Assembly (NCBI GenBank): GCA_031254195.1
Contig: JAIRUW010000076.1
Span: forward strand, 1 to 64,000
Length of the DNA stretch: 64,000 bases
Source of the DNA: Oscillospiraceae bacterium
Lineage (GTDB): Bacteria > Bacillota > Clostridia > Oscillospirales > UBA929
Direction: 5' to 3'
Positions 44,163 through 52,106 of this stretch are shown here, piece by piece; the first letter of the stretch is position 1; each line of letters opens with the position of its first letter. The notes below the pieces were generated by a model. That model was not told where the DNA came from. It made no database searches and saw only the letters and a program-made list of their open reading frames with translations. The position numbers and the translations under genes were made by a program.

Positions 44163-44713
44163 GACGTCCCCTCCAGCTCGGCCATCGTCTCGTCAAAGAG
44201 GCGTTCCTGTACATCCTTGCCGACAGAAAGCGCCACCATTTTTTCCGCCATAGCGGCAGAAACCTCGAGTATGGCCAACTTCATCTGAGCTTGGATGCGT
44301 TCCCATTCCATTTCCACGTTTTCCTGGGCGCGGGAACGGATAGCGTCCGCCTCCGTTTTCGCTTCGGCAAGAAGCTGACGGCCGTTTTCCACAGCTTTTT
44401 TGCGCGCCTCATCCAGTATCCCGTCCCGTTCCCGGTCGATTTCCTGAAGTTTTTGTTCATACAGGGCCTTCAGCTGATGCGCCCTAGTCGCTTCGTCCGC
44501 GGCATGGCTCAATTCCCCCTGGATACGGTCGGAGCGCTTGCGCATGAAATTCCTGACGGGATTGTAAAGGATTTTGGAAAGGACAAACGCCAGCAAGCCG
44601 ACGTTAAACAGCTGGAAACAGATCTGATAAATCGTCTGTCTGTCCAGCCCAAACAGGCGGCTCTGGTCCGCTACGTCCGCGGCGGCAAGCACGATATTAA
44701 ACAATACATTCAC
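44150..44713 (-). CDS. atpF: ATP synthase b subunit
   Basis: Peripheral stalk. One membrane helix (about 26-48, YQICFQLFNVGLLAFVLSKI) is followed by a long charged coiled coil (KLQEIDRERDGILDEARKKA). The N-terminal 25 residues are longer than usual. Length 187. It starts 36 bp after atpE. Confidence 0.93.
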
Positions 44714-44749
44714 CTCTTATCAATAAAGGTGGGGTTTCCTCGCGCTTCC

Positions 44750-45046
44750 TCAACCGCCCAGTCCGGCAACCTCGATGAACCTGTTGACCAGCGGGTTGGC
44801 AAACAGCAGCATAAAAGCGATGACCAAGCCGTAGATACCGCCGGTTTCCGCCATGCCGAGACCGATGTACATGGTCGTCGAGATGGAGCCTTTGGCTTCG
44901 GGCTGGCGCGCAATCGACTCAATCGCTCTGGAGGCAATGTTGCCTTGTCCTATAGCGGTAAATGATCCCGCAAGGACGGCAATGGCCGCGCCAATCGCGC
45001 TGGCGGACATGACAGATGCGAGAGTTCCCATCAAGTTAGGATCCAT
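44750..45046 (-). CDS. atpE: ATP synthase c subunit, with Na+-type ion-binding residues
   Basis: The start ATG at 45046 follows GGAGGA by eight bases. It is a two-helix proteolipid of 98 residues that forms the rotor ring. Helix 1 carries AGSFTAIGQG (Gln34) and helix 2 GLGMAETGGIYG (Glu67, Thr68, Tyr72), with the RQPEAKG polar loop between. Gln, Glu, Ser/Thr and Tyr at these places are the known Na+-binding set (Ilyobacter Gln32, Glu65, Ser66, Tyr70), so a sodium-driven enzyme is possible. One position (Gly69 in place of Thr67) differs. Confidence 0.95.
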   Translation of the reverse strand: MDPNLMGTLASVMSASAIGAAIAVLAGSFTAIGQGNIASRAIESIARQPEAKGSISTTMYIGLGMAETGGIYGLVIAFMLLFANPLVNRFIEVAGLGG

Positions 45047-45090
45047 GGATGATTCCTCCGTTTTCATATATAAATGGGTTTATACGCTCA

Positions 45091-45777
45091 TTAATCCGAG
45101 ACCGCCGCCGACACGCCTATGAAGGAGAGGGACAGGACGGTGAAAACATAGGCCTGCAATACGCCGGCAAAGAGGTCGAAATAAAAGTGCAGCGCCGCAG
45201 GGAAGAGGACGCGCAGGAACACCGGCGCCAGCGAGTATATCATCGAGAGCAGAATCGTCCCGGAGAGGATGTTGCCGAACAGGCGGAAAGAAAGCGATAT
45301 GGGACGCGCGAATTCGCCGATGATATTGAGCGGCAGAAATATGAAATTCGGTGAGATAAGGTCCTTAAAAAACTGCTTTTTGCGGAATCTAATGCCCATC
45401 GATTGTATCAGTATAAACGACACCAGCGCCAACCCAAATGTCATCGTCCAGTCGGCGGTGGGCGGACGCAGGAAAAACAGGCCGCTGATATTGGACAGGA
45501 GAACAAAAGCGAAAACCATGAAATACCAATTGCCCAAGAACATCAGCTTATCTCCGGCGCTGTCCTTGACGAATTTATCAAAGGTCTCCACCAACATCTC
45601 CGCGATATTTTGCAAGCCGCCCGGTACGTCCTTAAACTTGTTCAGCTTGACGCGAATCACCAAGGCGAAAGTGATGAGCAAGCCCATGATGATCCATGTG
45701 GACAGCTGAGTCTCGGTAATCCAAACCTCAATACCGCCGATTTTGAAAGATCCTATATTCTGAATATCAAAATTCAA
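45091..45777 (-). CDS. atpB: ATP synthase a subunit
   Basis: Ion-channel subunit next to the c ring. Five to six membrane helices. The essential stator Arg is in PISLSFRLFGNILSG (about residue 170), and the last helix ends YVFTVLSLSFIGVS. Length 228. Its start overlaps the AtpI-like gene by 4 bases. Confidence 0.95.
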   Translation of the reverse strand: MNFDIQNIGSFKIGGIEVWITETQLSTWIIMGLLITFALVIRVKLNKFKDVPGGLQNIAEMLVETFDKFVKDSAGDKLMFLGNWYFMVFAFVLLSNISGLFFLRPPTADWTMTFGLALVSFILIQSMGIRFRKKQFFKDLISPNFIFLPLNIIGEFARPISLSFRLFGNILSGTILLSMIYSLAPVFLRVLFPAALHFYFDLFAGVLQAYVFTVLSLSFIGVSAAVSD

Positions 45778-46175
45778 GATTCAACACCTTCCTCGTCGTC
45801 TTCATAAAGTTTCATGAACCGCAGGCCAAACACCGCGATATGAAAGGTCACGACACCGGCGCAAGCGCCCAGCAGGTCGGTAAACGGAATGAGGTGGGCC
45901 GCCAGCAGGACCGCTCCCGTAAGGAAAAGCCGGAGCAGAGACTGCAAACGTACGTAATTCTTTGCCGCGTCGGCGTCTGTCATTTCAATGGCTTTTTGGA
46001 CAGTACGATCAAGCAGATACACCTTGAAAATATTGAACGCCATGGCCAGTAATACGCCGGCCGCGAACGGGACCGCTTCAAAAGAGCGGAAAACCGCAAC
46101 CCCTATACAGATGATAGCCAGAGAGGAGACGATGATGACCGGAATCATTTTCCGGGCTGCTTTTGACCATTTCAT
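45774..46175 (-). CDS. atpI: ATP synthase subunit I-like membrane protein
   Basis: A four-helix protein of 133 residues (PVIIVSSLAIICIGVAVFRS, then AAGVLLAMAFNIFKVYLLD, and two more) in the position of AtpI, which helps assemble the c ring. Sequence conservation in this family is weak, so the call rests on topology and position between atpZ and atpB. Confidence 0.8.
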   Translation of the reverse strand: MKWSKAARKMIPVIIVSSLAIICIGVAVFRSFEAVPFAAGVLLAMAFNIFKVYLLDRTVQKAIEMTDADAAKNYVRLQSLLRLFLTGAVLLAAHLIPFTDLLGACAGVVTFHIAVFGLRFMKLYEDDEEGVES

Positions 46176-46178
46176 GAA

Positions 46179-46397
46179 TCAGCGCTTCCCCAAATCAATT
46201 ATCGACTTAAACGCCGCCCCCGCTCCAAGGAAAGAGAAAAGTAGCAAAAACCATGGCGAGGTGCCGAAGAAACCGTCCAGCCATCTGCCCGCGAAAACCC
46301 CGACCCCTATGCAAACAGTAATATTGATGCCGATCTGGGTAAAGAACGTGAAGGCTTTGGCGATGTCGCCCCGTCCGTCTTTTGGGTTGCTGGACAT
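46179..46397 (-). CDS. atpZ: AtpZ-like F0F1 ATPase-associated membrane protein
   Basis: The 72-residue first gene of the operon has two membrane helices (FFTQIGINITVCIGVGVFAG and SPWFLLLFSFLGAGAAFKSI). It follows AGGAGG by nine bases. The position before atpI and the AGRWLD-type turn (GRWLDGFFGTSPW) fit the AtpZ family, which with AtpI forms a Mg2+/Ca2+-handling or assembly unit. Confidence 0.82.
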   Translation of the reverse strand: MSSNPKDGRGDIAKAFTFFTQIGINITVCIGVGVFAGRWLDGFFGTSPWFLLLFSFLGAGAAFKSIIDLGKR

Positions 46398-46433
46398 ACG
46401 CTTTAGCCTCCTGTTCGGAACGTATTAATCCGA

Positions 46434-46462
46434 ATTATAGCAGAATGTTCCTGTCATGTCAA
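46434..46462 (-). promoter_or_regulatory. Promoter of the ATP synthase operon
   Basis: On the minus strand TTGACA (46457-46462), 17 bp, TATAAT (46434-46439), a perfect consensus 37 bp before the atpZ start. Confidence 0.9.
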
Positions 46463-46507
46463 GTCAAGGATTGAAAAAAGTCGAAACTTTGCCCCTCTAA
46501 GCAAGGC

Positions 46508-46541
46508 AAAAGCCGCCTCGCCAAATGGTAAAGCGGCCTTT
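46508..46541 (-). terminator. Terminator after the DUF4097 gene
   Basis: On the minus strand AAAGGCCGC and GCGGCTTTT form a stem with one bulged base and run into TTTTGCC, within 15-50 bases of the DUF4097 stop. Confidence 0.7.
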
Positions 46542-46555
46542 GTGTTCCGTAAATA

Positions 46556-47755
46556 TTACTTCCCCGTTCTGATGTTTCCCGAACTGCTCTGGACATTGCC
46601 TGTGCCGGTCAGCTCCCCGATACGGATGCTGCCTGAAGCCGTCCTGATGCTGTGCTCGGGACTTCGTACAGCGTCGGCGTTGACCGAGCCGCTGGATGCT
46701 TTCAGCTGAATCAAACCTTCTGCGTCGATGCTGCCCAAGGTCTGGCGGCCGGAGGATGTTTCCACGGAAACCGTGCTTGCGCTTATATCCCCCGTATTGA
46801 TCGAGCCGCTGGACGCTTTCAGGGTGACCGCGCCGTCTGCTTTTATATTACCCATGGTCTGACGCCCGGAGGAGGCCTCCGCCGAAACCGATCCGGCGCT
46901 GACGCCGCCCGTACGGATGGAGCCGGAGGTGGTTTTAAGCCTCAGGTTCCCGCTGACAGCGCATTCGGAAAGATGGATGCCGCCCGAACTGGCGGAGACG
47001 CCAAGGCTGTCGCCCCGGATTTCCCTGTTTATGCGGATGGTCCCGGAGGTCGTGCCGATTTCTATCGCCGACCCGTTGACCTCCCCTTCCAGAGTGACGC
47101 CGCCCGAGCTGGCCGACACCTGTAAATCGCCGCAGGAAACCGAACCTTCCGCCTTAATCGAACCGGAAGTCGTCTTAATTGACAGTGTCCCGAAGGAGGA
47201 CGCCCCGTTCAGCCGGACACTGCCCGAGCTGGCTTGCAGGAGCGTGTCGCCCCAAGCAACGCCGCCTTCGATGCGGACGGAGCCGGAAGTCGCCACAAGC
47301 GCTACCTTCTTCGCGTATGAACGCGGCACCGTAATCTCTAGACGCGGCAAGTTGTTGAGATTGAAGGCGAGTATGTTGACCATCGTCCTTCTGGGAGTGT
47401 TGATTATCAGCATCCCGCCGCTCGCGTCCGATGTAAACCGGTCGGCTGTATCATAATCGTAATGGCGCACGCTCAGCGTATCGCCCCCAAATGTGACATG
47501 GATAACCTGATATGTGGTGGTGATTTGAAACTCTTCCACCCCGTTGAGGGAAAAGCTCTCCTCGTGCAGCAGGGTAACGCTCCCGCCGAAATTAACCATG
47601 GAATTATCCCCTTTCCATACTGTGCTGTACCCCGGCAGCCTCTGCACCCAACCGGGCGCGCTCGCGCCGGACAACCCCGCGATCAGGATGACGAGGATCA
47701 GCAGCGCCAGTGCGCTCCATATGACGATGCCGATAGAGAGGACTGTTTTTTTCAT
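46556..47755 (-). CDS. DUF4097 beta-repeat protein, membrane-anchored
   Basis: An N-terminal membrane helix (about 8-30, VLSIGIVIWSALALLILVIL) is followed by an ordered run of short beta repeats from about residue 150 to the end, for example TTSGSIKAEG and ASSGRQTLGSIDAEG, which stack as a beta helix (DUF4097/putative adhesin family). The repeats are very regular (Ser-Ser-Gly turns). It starts in a one-base overlap with the membrane gene upstream, so it belongs to the PadR-led operon. Family members are linked to envelope stress; direct role unknown. Confidence 0.88.
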   Translation of the reverse strand: MKKTVLSIGIVIWSALALLILVILIAGLSGASAPGWVQRLPGYSTVWKGDNSMVNFGGSVTLLHEESFSLNGVEEFQITTTYQVIHVTFGGDTLSVRHYDYDTADRFTSDASGGMLIINTPRRTMVNILAFNLNNLPRLEITVPRSYAKKVALVATSGSVRIEGGVAWGDTLLQASSGSVRLNGASSFGTLSIKTTSGSIKAEGSVSCGDLQVSASSGGVTLEGEVNGSAIEIGTTSGTIRINREIRGDSLGVSASSGGIHLSECAVSGNLRLKTTSGSIRTGGVSAGSVSAEASSGRQTMGNIKADGAVTLKASSGSINTGDISASTVSVETSSGRQTLGSIDAEGLIQLKASSGSVNADAVRSPEHSIRTASGSIRIGELTGTGNVQSSSGNIRTGK

Positions 47756-48303
47756 CAGTCATCCCTCCAAACCCGGATAAGGCGCGTAATCTGCTGTACG
47801 GCGACAGCCAGCGCGAATATAAGGCAGGCGATGGTCCACCGCATCGTGGCGAAGCCGAATATCAAAAATACAATGGTGGCGGAGATATACAGCGCGCCGG
47901 TCAGCGGGCCTTTGCGCCGGTCTGGATGGAGAAAGGCGGCGTTAAGCAGGTTTTGCAGAAGCGCGCCAACGAGGAAAATCAGCCAGCCCGGATGCCATAA
48001 CTCGAAGAAAAACCCAAGGAACAGGTACCCGAAAACAATCAGCGACCACAGCGACGAGCTCACCGGCCCGAGCAGCTTTTTATCCATCACGTTTTTACGC
48101 GCCGAGCCGAGCAGCTCGTCTACGTCGCCGATGCCCGCGATGACGGCGTCGTACGCCTCCTCCGGGCTTGAGCCGGACGCCACCAGGTCGGCGTACTTGT
48201 CCAGGCAGCCGGAAAGCAGTTCCTCGTGCAGGTCTACGACGCGGCGGGTGCGCGGCGCGTCCTTGAGCAGGTTGTCAACATGTGCTTGAATTTTCTCTGT
48301 CAT
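47755..48303 (-). CDS. Permease-prefix/DUF1700-like membrane protein
   Basis: The start ATG at 48303 follows GGAGGGG. The first 80 residues (KIQAHVDNLLKDAPRTRRVV, EEAYDAVIAGIGDVDELLG) match the cytoplasmic 'permease prefix' domain found on membrane proteins controlled by PadR regulators. Four hydrophobic helices follow (about 85-180). It overlaps the PadR gene by 29 bases and the DUF4097 gene by 1. This three-gene set is a common Bacillota envelope-stress-like module. Confidence 0.85.
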   Translation of the reverse strand: MTEKIQAHVDNLLKDAPRTRRVVDLHEELLSGCLDKYADLVASGSSPEEAYDAVIAGIGDVDELLGSARKNVMDKKLLGPVSSSLWSLIVFGYLFLGFFFELWHPGWLIFLVGALLQNLLNAAFLHPDRRKGPLTGALYISATIVFLIFGFATMRWTIACLIFALAVAVQQITRLIRVWRDD

Positions 48304-48655
48304 GGTTTTCCCCTCCATCAGTGTGATTGTCTTTTTGAATCAGCGTGTCGATGATGTCTTTCGCTTCGCCCCAGTCCCGCAGGCTTTGTTCGAGCGCGAC
48401 GCGCCCGGACGGGGTAATGCGGTAGTAGCGGCGACGCGCCCCCGTACTCTCGTCGCCCCAGTAAAACATGATGCAGCCCGCCTCCTCCAGCCGCCGGAAA
48501 GCTCCGTACAGGGTGGCCTCCTTCAACTCCAGGCGGCGGTTGGACGCCTGCTGGATCATCTTGTTGATCTCATACCCGTAGCTGTCGTGCCTTGACAGGT
48601 GCGCCAAGATGATCATGTCGGTGTTGCCCCGTATCAGGTCGGACGCGATGGACAA
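48275..48655 (-). CDS. PadR-family transcription regulator
   Basis: The start is TTG at 48655, chosen because GGAGGGG precedes it; frames reaching further back cross the promoter and operator. A winged helix (YGYEINKMIQQASNRRLELK, EATLYGAFRRLEEAG, RRRYYRITPSGR) is followed by a C-terminal helix. Length 126. An 8-bp inverted repeat lies at 48705-48727, at the promoter, so it probably represses its own operon. Confidence 0.88.
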   Translation of the reverse strand: MSIASDLIRGNTDMIILAHLSRHDSYGYEINKMIQQASNRRLELKEATLYGAFRRLEEAGCIMFYWGDESTGARRRYYRITPSGRVALEQSLRDWGEAKDIIDTLIQKDNHTDGGENHDRENSSTC

Positions 48656-48704
48656 GACGTCCCCTCCTTCCGTTTTGTCGTTGCCGATATACCGCTGTGT
48701 GCAC

Positions 48705-48757
48705 GATACATCGCCTGATGATGTATCCATCTTAGCAGAAGTATATCCCCCTGTCAA
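48705..48757 (-). promoter_or_regulatory. PadR operon promoter with operator
   Basis: Minus strand: TTGACA (48752-48757), 17 bp, TAAGAT (48729-48734); just downstream GATACATC-N7-GATGTATC (48705-48727) is a perfect 8-bp inverted repeat at the transcription start. The repeat is the likely PadR operator. Confidence 0.7.
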
Positions 48758-48904
48758 GGGGGATTTTGAAAAATTTTACGGATGAATTTTTTGCATATTG
48801 AACAGGACACGCTATTGTCGTGTTGGGTGTGTTTTCTATGAACATATACAGATAAAAAATGCAGTGATTTCACACCGCATTGCACGATATAGTAAGATAG
48901 CGCG

Positions 48905-49067
48905 TCAAGGGTTGCCGCTATCTTTTTTCTTTTTCTCCTTGATGTATTGCTTTATCAAGTATTCAATCAAGTTGTTCAAGGAGCGGTTTTCATCTTCCGC
49001 GATTTTCTTTATCGCGGTTAAGGTTTCTTCATCGAGCCGGATACCGAACTGGATTTTGTAGGTCACT
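48905..49067 (-). pseudogene. Frameshifted ribbon-helix-helix (Arc-like) regulator
   Basis: GTG at 49067 opens MTYKIQFGIRLDEET; the run then needs a +1 shift near 49020 (one extra T in CCTTTAACC) to continue LTAIKKIAEDENRSLNNLIE, then YLIKQYIKEKKKK to TGA at 48905. Joined, it is a typical Bacillota RHH protein of about 53 residues. The break is either a real mutation or a sequencing error in a TTT run. Repeated TATACCAC sites lie in the adjacent intergenic space. Confidence 0.65.
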
Positions 49068-49115
49068 GTACCACCCCTTTAACCCTATTGTACACAAAGG
49101 TACATCAGAATAATA

Positions 49116-49154
49116 TATACCACCTTGACATATACCACGGTGGTATGCTATAAT
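49116..49154 (+). promoter_or_regulatory. Promoter with embedded palindromic operator
   Basis: TTGACA (49125-49130), 18 bp, TATAAT (49149-49154). The spacer is the near-perfect palindrome ATACCAC-G-GTGGTAT (49132-49146), and a further TATACCAC half-site lies at 49116-49123, 15 bp from the next. The layout suits repression by the neighbouring RHH protein. Confidence 0.75.
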
Positions 49155-49202
49155 GCTTAGCGGAAGACAAAAAAACGAAAATAGATACAGGAGGTTTGCT
49201 CA

Positions 49203-49985
49203 ATGGAAAACCAGCCAAACACAAAGAGGAGAACAGCATGGTATAAGAAGCGTTGGGTATGGGCTATAGCGGTTGTTTGGATTGTCGGAGGGATTATCTA
49301 CGCTATAACACAAGATGACGCAGAGCTTAACGGGGCAGATGATGTGACACCCTCCCTAGCGGTTCAAGCAGACCTGTCACCAAGTATCCCGACACTAGAA
49401 TCCATAAATATCTTAGTAGAGTACACGGCAAATACGGCAATGAACATTTACGACATGACCGTATACCTAGATGATGAAATGTTGGGGTACTTAGAGCAAG
49501 GGCATATCAAAGCGTATCAACAACCTATAACGAGCGGTACGCTTACATTCCGTATCGTTCAATCAGACAAACCTGATAATGTAGCCGAAAAAGAATTTGA
49601 AGTTACAGAGGATGGTTATTATTACTTTATCTGCAAGGCGCAGTTTGGCGGGTTGTCTATTGATTACCGTGGTGTGATTGATGAGGAAGTAGGGAATAAA
49701 AAGCTATCGTCCAAAGATGAGCCTGTGCCCGATGAGACCCCAGCGGTAGAACCTACGTCTGACAAAATAACCTTAGAGAAATTTAACGCTTTAGAGAGTG
49801 GTATGTCTTACAATCAAGTGGTGGAAATAATTGGAGAAACAGGGACGCTTCTTTCCGAAACAACACTTTTTGGTACCACGTCAAAAATGTATTCGTGGGA
49901 TGGTAAAGGAATTTTCGGAGGAACTGCGACTGTAATGTTTGAAAATGATAGATTATTTTCAAAATCACAGATTGGACTAAACTGA
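49203..49985 (+). CDS. Membrane-anchored DUF3862-containing protein
   Basis: The start ATG at 49203 follows AGGAGG. An N-terminal helix (about 17-34, KRWVWAIAVVWIVGGIIYAI) anchors the protein. A middle region of about 110 residues looks like a beta-rich immunoglobulin-like domain. The C-terminal 70 residues (EKFNALESGMSYNQVVEIIG, then ATVMFENDRLFSKSQIGL) are DUF3862, a BLIP/SmpA-like fold. Base composition is more AT-rich than its neighbours. It is controlled by the operator-promoter at 49116. Function unknown. Confidence 0.8.
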   Translation: MENQPNTKRRTAWYKKRWVWAIAVVWIVGGIIYAITQDDAELNGADDVTPSLAVQADLSPSIPTLESINILVEYTANTAMNIYDMTVYLDDEMLGYLEQGHIKAYQQPITSGTLTFRIVQSDKPDNVAEKEFEVTEDGYYYFICKAQFGGLSIDYRGVIDEEVGNKKLSSKDEPVPDETPAVEPTSDKITLEKFNALESGMSYNQVVEIIGETGTLLSETTLFGTTSKMYSWDGKGIFGGTATVMFENDRLFSKSQIGLN

Positions 49986-50001
49986 AAGGACGGGGCAAAA
50001 C

Positions 50002-50250
50002 ATGTCTAGAGAGATTCAATGTCCGCGCTGTAAAGGCACCAATATTCAAGTTCAAATGCTCCAAACAAAAAGCGTTACAAAAACCAAGGGGAAAGGGTGT
50101 TTATTCTCTATTTTTCGTGGTTTCCTGATAGTTTTTACTTTTGGGTTATGGAAAATATTTGGGCCTAAGCTCATGCGAAGCAAGTCAAAACATTCGCACG
50201 AAAAACGCTGTGTTTGTTCATCTTGCGGACATGATTGGAGGATAAGATAG
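50002..50250 (+). CDS. Small zinc-ribbon membrane protein
   Basis: The 82-residue protein has a split zinc ribbon: CPRCKG at residue 7 and CSSCGHDW at the end, flanking one hydrophobic helix (about 33-51, CLFSIFRGFLIVFTFGLWKI). The start follows AAAGGACGGGG. It is 16 bp after the DUF3862 gene and likely co-transcribed. No assigned function. Confidence 0.75.
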   Translation: MSREIQCPRCKGTNIQVQMLQTKSVTKTKGKGCLFSIFRGFLIVFTFGLWKIFGPKLMRSKSKHSHEKRCVCSSCGHDWRIR

Positions 50251-50384
50251 CCTCCTCTATATACACGCTCATATAGGTAAAAGCCGTCAGAAGAATATCA
50301 AAATCCCGGGCAATTGAAGCAGGCGGGGTGACTAGGCATTTTGCCTGTGACGTGCTATAATATCCCTGTCAGGAGGCATAAACA

Positions 50385-51134
50385 ATGGAAAAACAAGCCC
50401 ATATCGGCATAGACGGCAGCCATGGCGCGACAATCGCGCTGCTGCCGGGCGACCCCGCGCGCGTGGAGGTGATCGCCCGGCATTTGCAAAATCCGCGCTT
50501 TTTCGCGCAGAACAGGGAGTATACCACCTGGCTCGGGGAACTGCCCTGCGGGGAGACCATCATGGTCATGTCAACGGGCATGGGCGGCCCTTCGACTGCG
50601 ATATGCGTCGAAGAGCTTTACAAAACAGGCGTCCGCGACTTCATCCGTATCGGGACATGCGGCGGCATGGACACAAAGGTCACCGGCGGCAACGTGGTCA
50701 TCGCGACGGGCGCGATTCGTATGGAGGGGACGACCCGCGAGTATGTGCCGATAGAGTTCCCGGCGGTCGCCGATCTTGACGTTACGAACGCGCTGGCGGC
50801 AGCCGCGCGGGACGCGGGATTTGCTTATCATACCGGCATCGTGCAATGCAAAGACTCCTTCTACGGACAGCACGACCCGGCGCGGATGCCCGCCGGTTAT
50901 GAGCTTGAAAGCAAATGGCAGGCATGGCTCAAAGCCCGCTGCCTTGCCAGCGAGATGGAGAGCGCGGCGCTTTACATTGTCTGCCAGATATTGGGCGCGC
51001 GCGGCGGCTGTGTGCTGAGCGTGGTCTGGAATCAGGAGCGAAAAAAGGCGGGCCTGCCGGACCCCGAATGCCATGACCCGTCCAACGCCATCATAACGGC
51101 GGTGCGGGCGGCTGAGATTCTGGCGCGGCGATGA
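50385..51134 (+). CDS. udp: Uridine phosphorylase-type nucleoside phosphorylase
   Basis: PNP/UDP-family enzyme of 249 residues that splits nucleosides with phosphate. It has the N-terminal GDPARVEVIARHL, the phosphate-binding GTCGGMDTKVTGGNVV, the substrate region QCKDSFYGQHDP (Arg/Gln-type), and MESAALYIVCQ with the ribose-binding Glu. The pattern is closest to uridine phosphorylase, but guanosine/inosine use cannot be excluded. It is convergent with the nupQ-type gene with a 3-base gap, in the same nucleoside-salvage region as the importer and deoC. Confidence 0.88.
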   Translation: MEKQAHIGIDGSHGATIALLPGDPARVEVIARHLQNPRFFAQNREYTTWLGELPCGETIMVMSTGMGGPSTAICVEELYKTGVRDFIRIGTCGGMDTKVTGGNVVIATGAIRMEGTTREYVPIEFPAVADLDVTNALAAAARDAGFAYHTGIVQCKDSFYGQHDPARMPAGYELESKWQAWLKARCLASEMESAALYIVCQILGARGGCVLSVVWNQERKKAGLPDPECHDPSNAIITAVRAAEILARR

Positions 51135-51137
51135 CTG

Positions 51138-52106
51138 TCACCGGACGCCCTTATCGTAGGGGATACCGGCGGCCCTTGGCGCTTGCGATTTTCTCGATGT
51201 GAACGCTAAAACGATCAAGGTCATGATGAAAGGCATCATTTTATAGAAATAACTTGGCAAAGCGATGTCTTTGAGCAGCGGAAGGCCCGACGATCCGGCG
51301 GCAACCGCCTTCAAAAGCCCAAAGAAGAAAGCTGCCGCAAGGATGCGCAAGGGTTTCCACTGCCCGAATATCAACACGGCCAGCGCAAGAAAACCATAGC
51401 CTGATACGGTGGCGTTGAACTCGCGCGAGGTGGGGATTACAAACACCAGCCCGCCGATGCCGGCCAAGACACCCGACAGCATGACGCCGGCGTACCGCAT
51501 TTTATAAACGCTGATACCGGCGGAGTCGGCGGCCTGCGGATGGTCGCCGCAGGCGCGGAGCCGCAGCCCGAATTTTGTCTTGTACAGCAGCGCCCATGCC
51601 GCTATGAGAATGAAGAACCCTAAGTATGTGGTGATATAGGCGTTTGTGAAAAGCATGTCTCCCAAAACGGGGATGCTGCCTAAGACGGGAACCTTCTCTA
51701 GGTGGAACCAATCCTCAAAGCGTACCTGCTGCGTGCCCCTTGTATTGATGACCCTGCCTACGAAGATGGCGAACGCCGGCGCGAGCATGTTGATAGCCGT
51801 GCCGCTGATTACTTGGTCGGCTTTCATGTGGATAGACGCGTAAGCGTGCGCCAGCGATACGAGGACGCCCGTTGCGGCGGCGGTCAGGATGGCGAGGAGA
51901 AGAAGGAGCTGTCCGTTGATGGCTATCCCCGCGCTCTGCACGGCGTCAATCATAACGATACCGGCGAACGCGCCAAACACCATGATGCCTTCCAGCGCTA
52001 TATTGACAACGCCGCCGCGCTCCGAAAACATGCCGCCCAAAGCCACGATCAGGAGCGGGATGGAGAAAAACATCGTCTGCTGGACTAAAAAATATACGGT
52101 ACTCAT
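51138..52106 (-). CDS. nupQ: Nucleoside ABC importer permease (NupQ-like)
   Basis: A BPD_transp_2-type permease of 322 residues with about nine to ten helices (PLLIVALGGMFSERGGVVNI and ALEGIMVFGAFAGIV are the typical start; KTKFGLRLRACGDHPQAADS is the coupling region). It pairs with the next gene as the second permease. Overlaps it by 4 bases (ATGA). The set (permeases, ATPase and BMP lipoprotein) matches the nupNOPQ/BMP-type guanosine and nucleoside importer of Bacillus and Treponema relatives. Confidence 0.9.
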   Translation of the reverse strand: MSTVYFLVQQTMFFSIPLLIVALGGMFSERGGVVNIALEGIMVFGAFAGIVMIDAVQSAGIAINGQLLLLLAILTAAATGVLVSLAHAYASIHMKADQVISGTAINMLAPAFAIFVGRVINTRGTQQVRFEDWFHLEKVPVLGSIPVLGDMLFTNAYITTYLGFFILIAAWALLYKTKFGLRLRACGDHPQAADSAGISVYKMRYAGVMLSGVLAGIGGLVFVIPTSREFNATVSGYGFLALAVLIFGQWKPLRILAAAFFFGLLKAVAAGSSGLPLLKDIALPSYFYKMMPFIMTLIVLAFTSRKSQAPRAAGIPYDKGVR

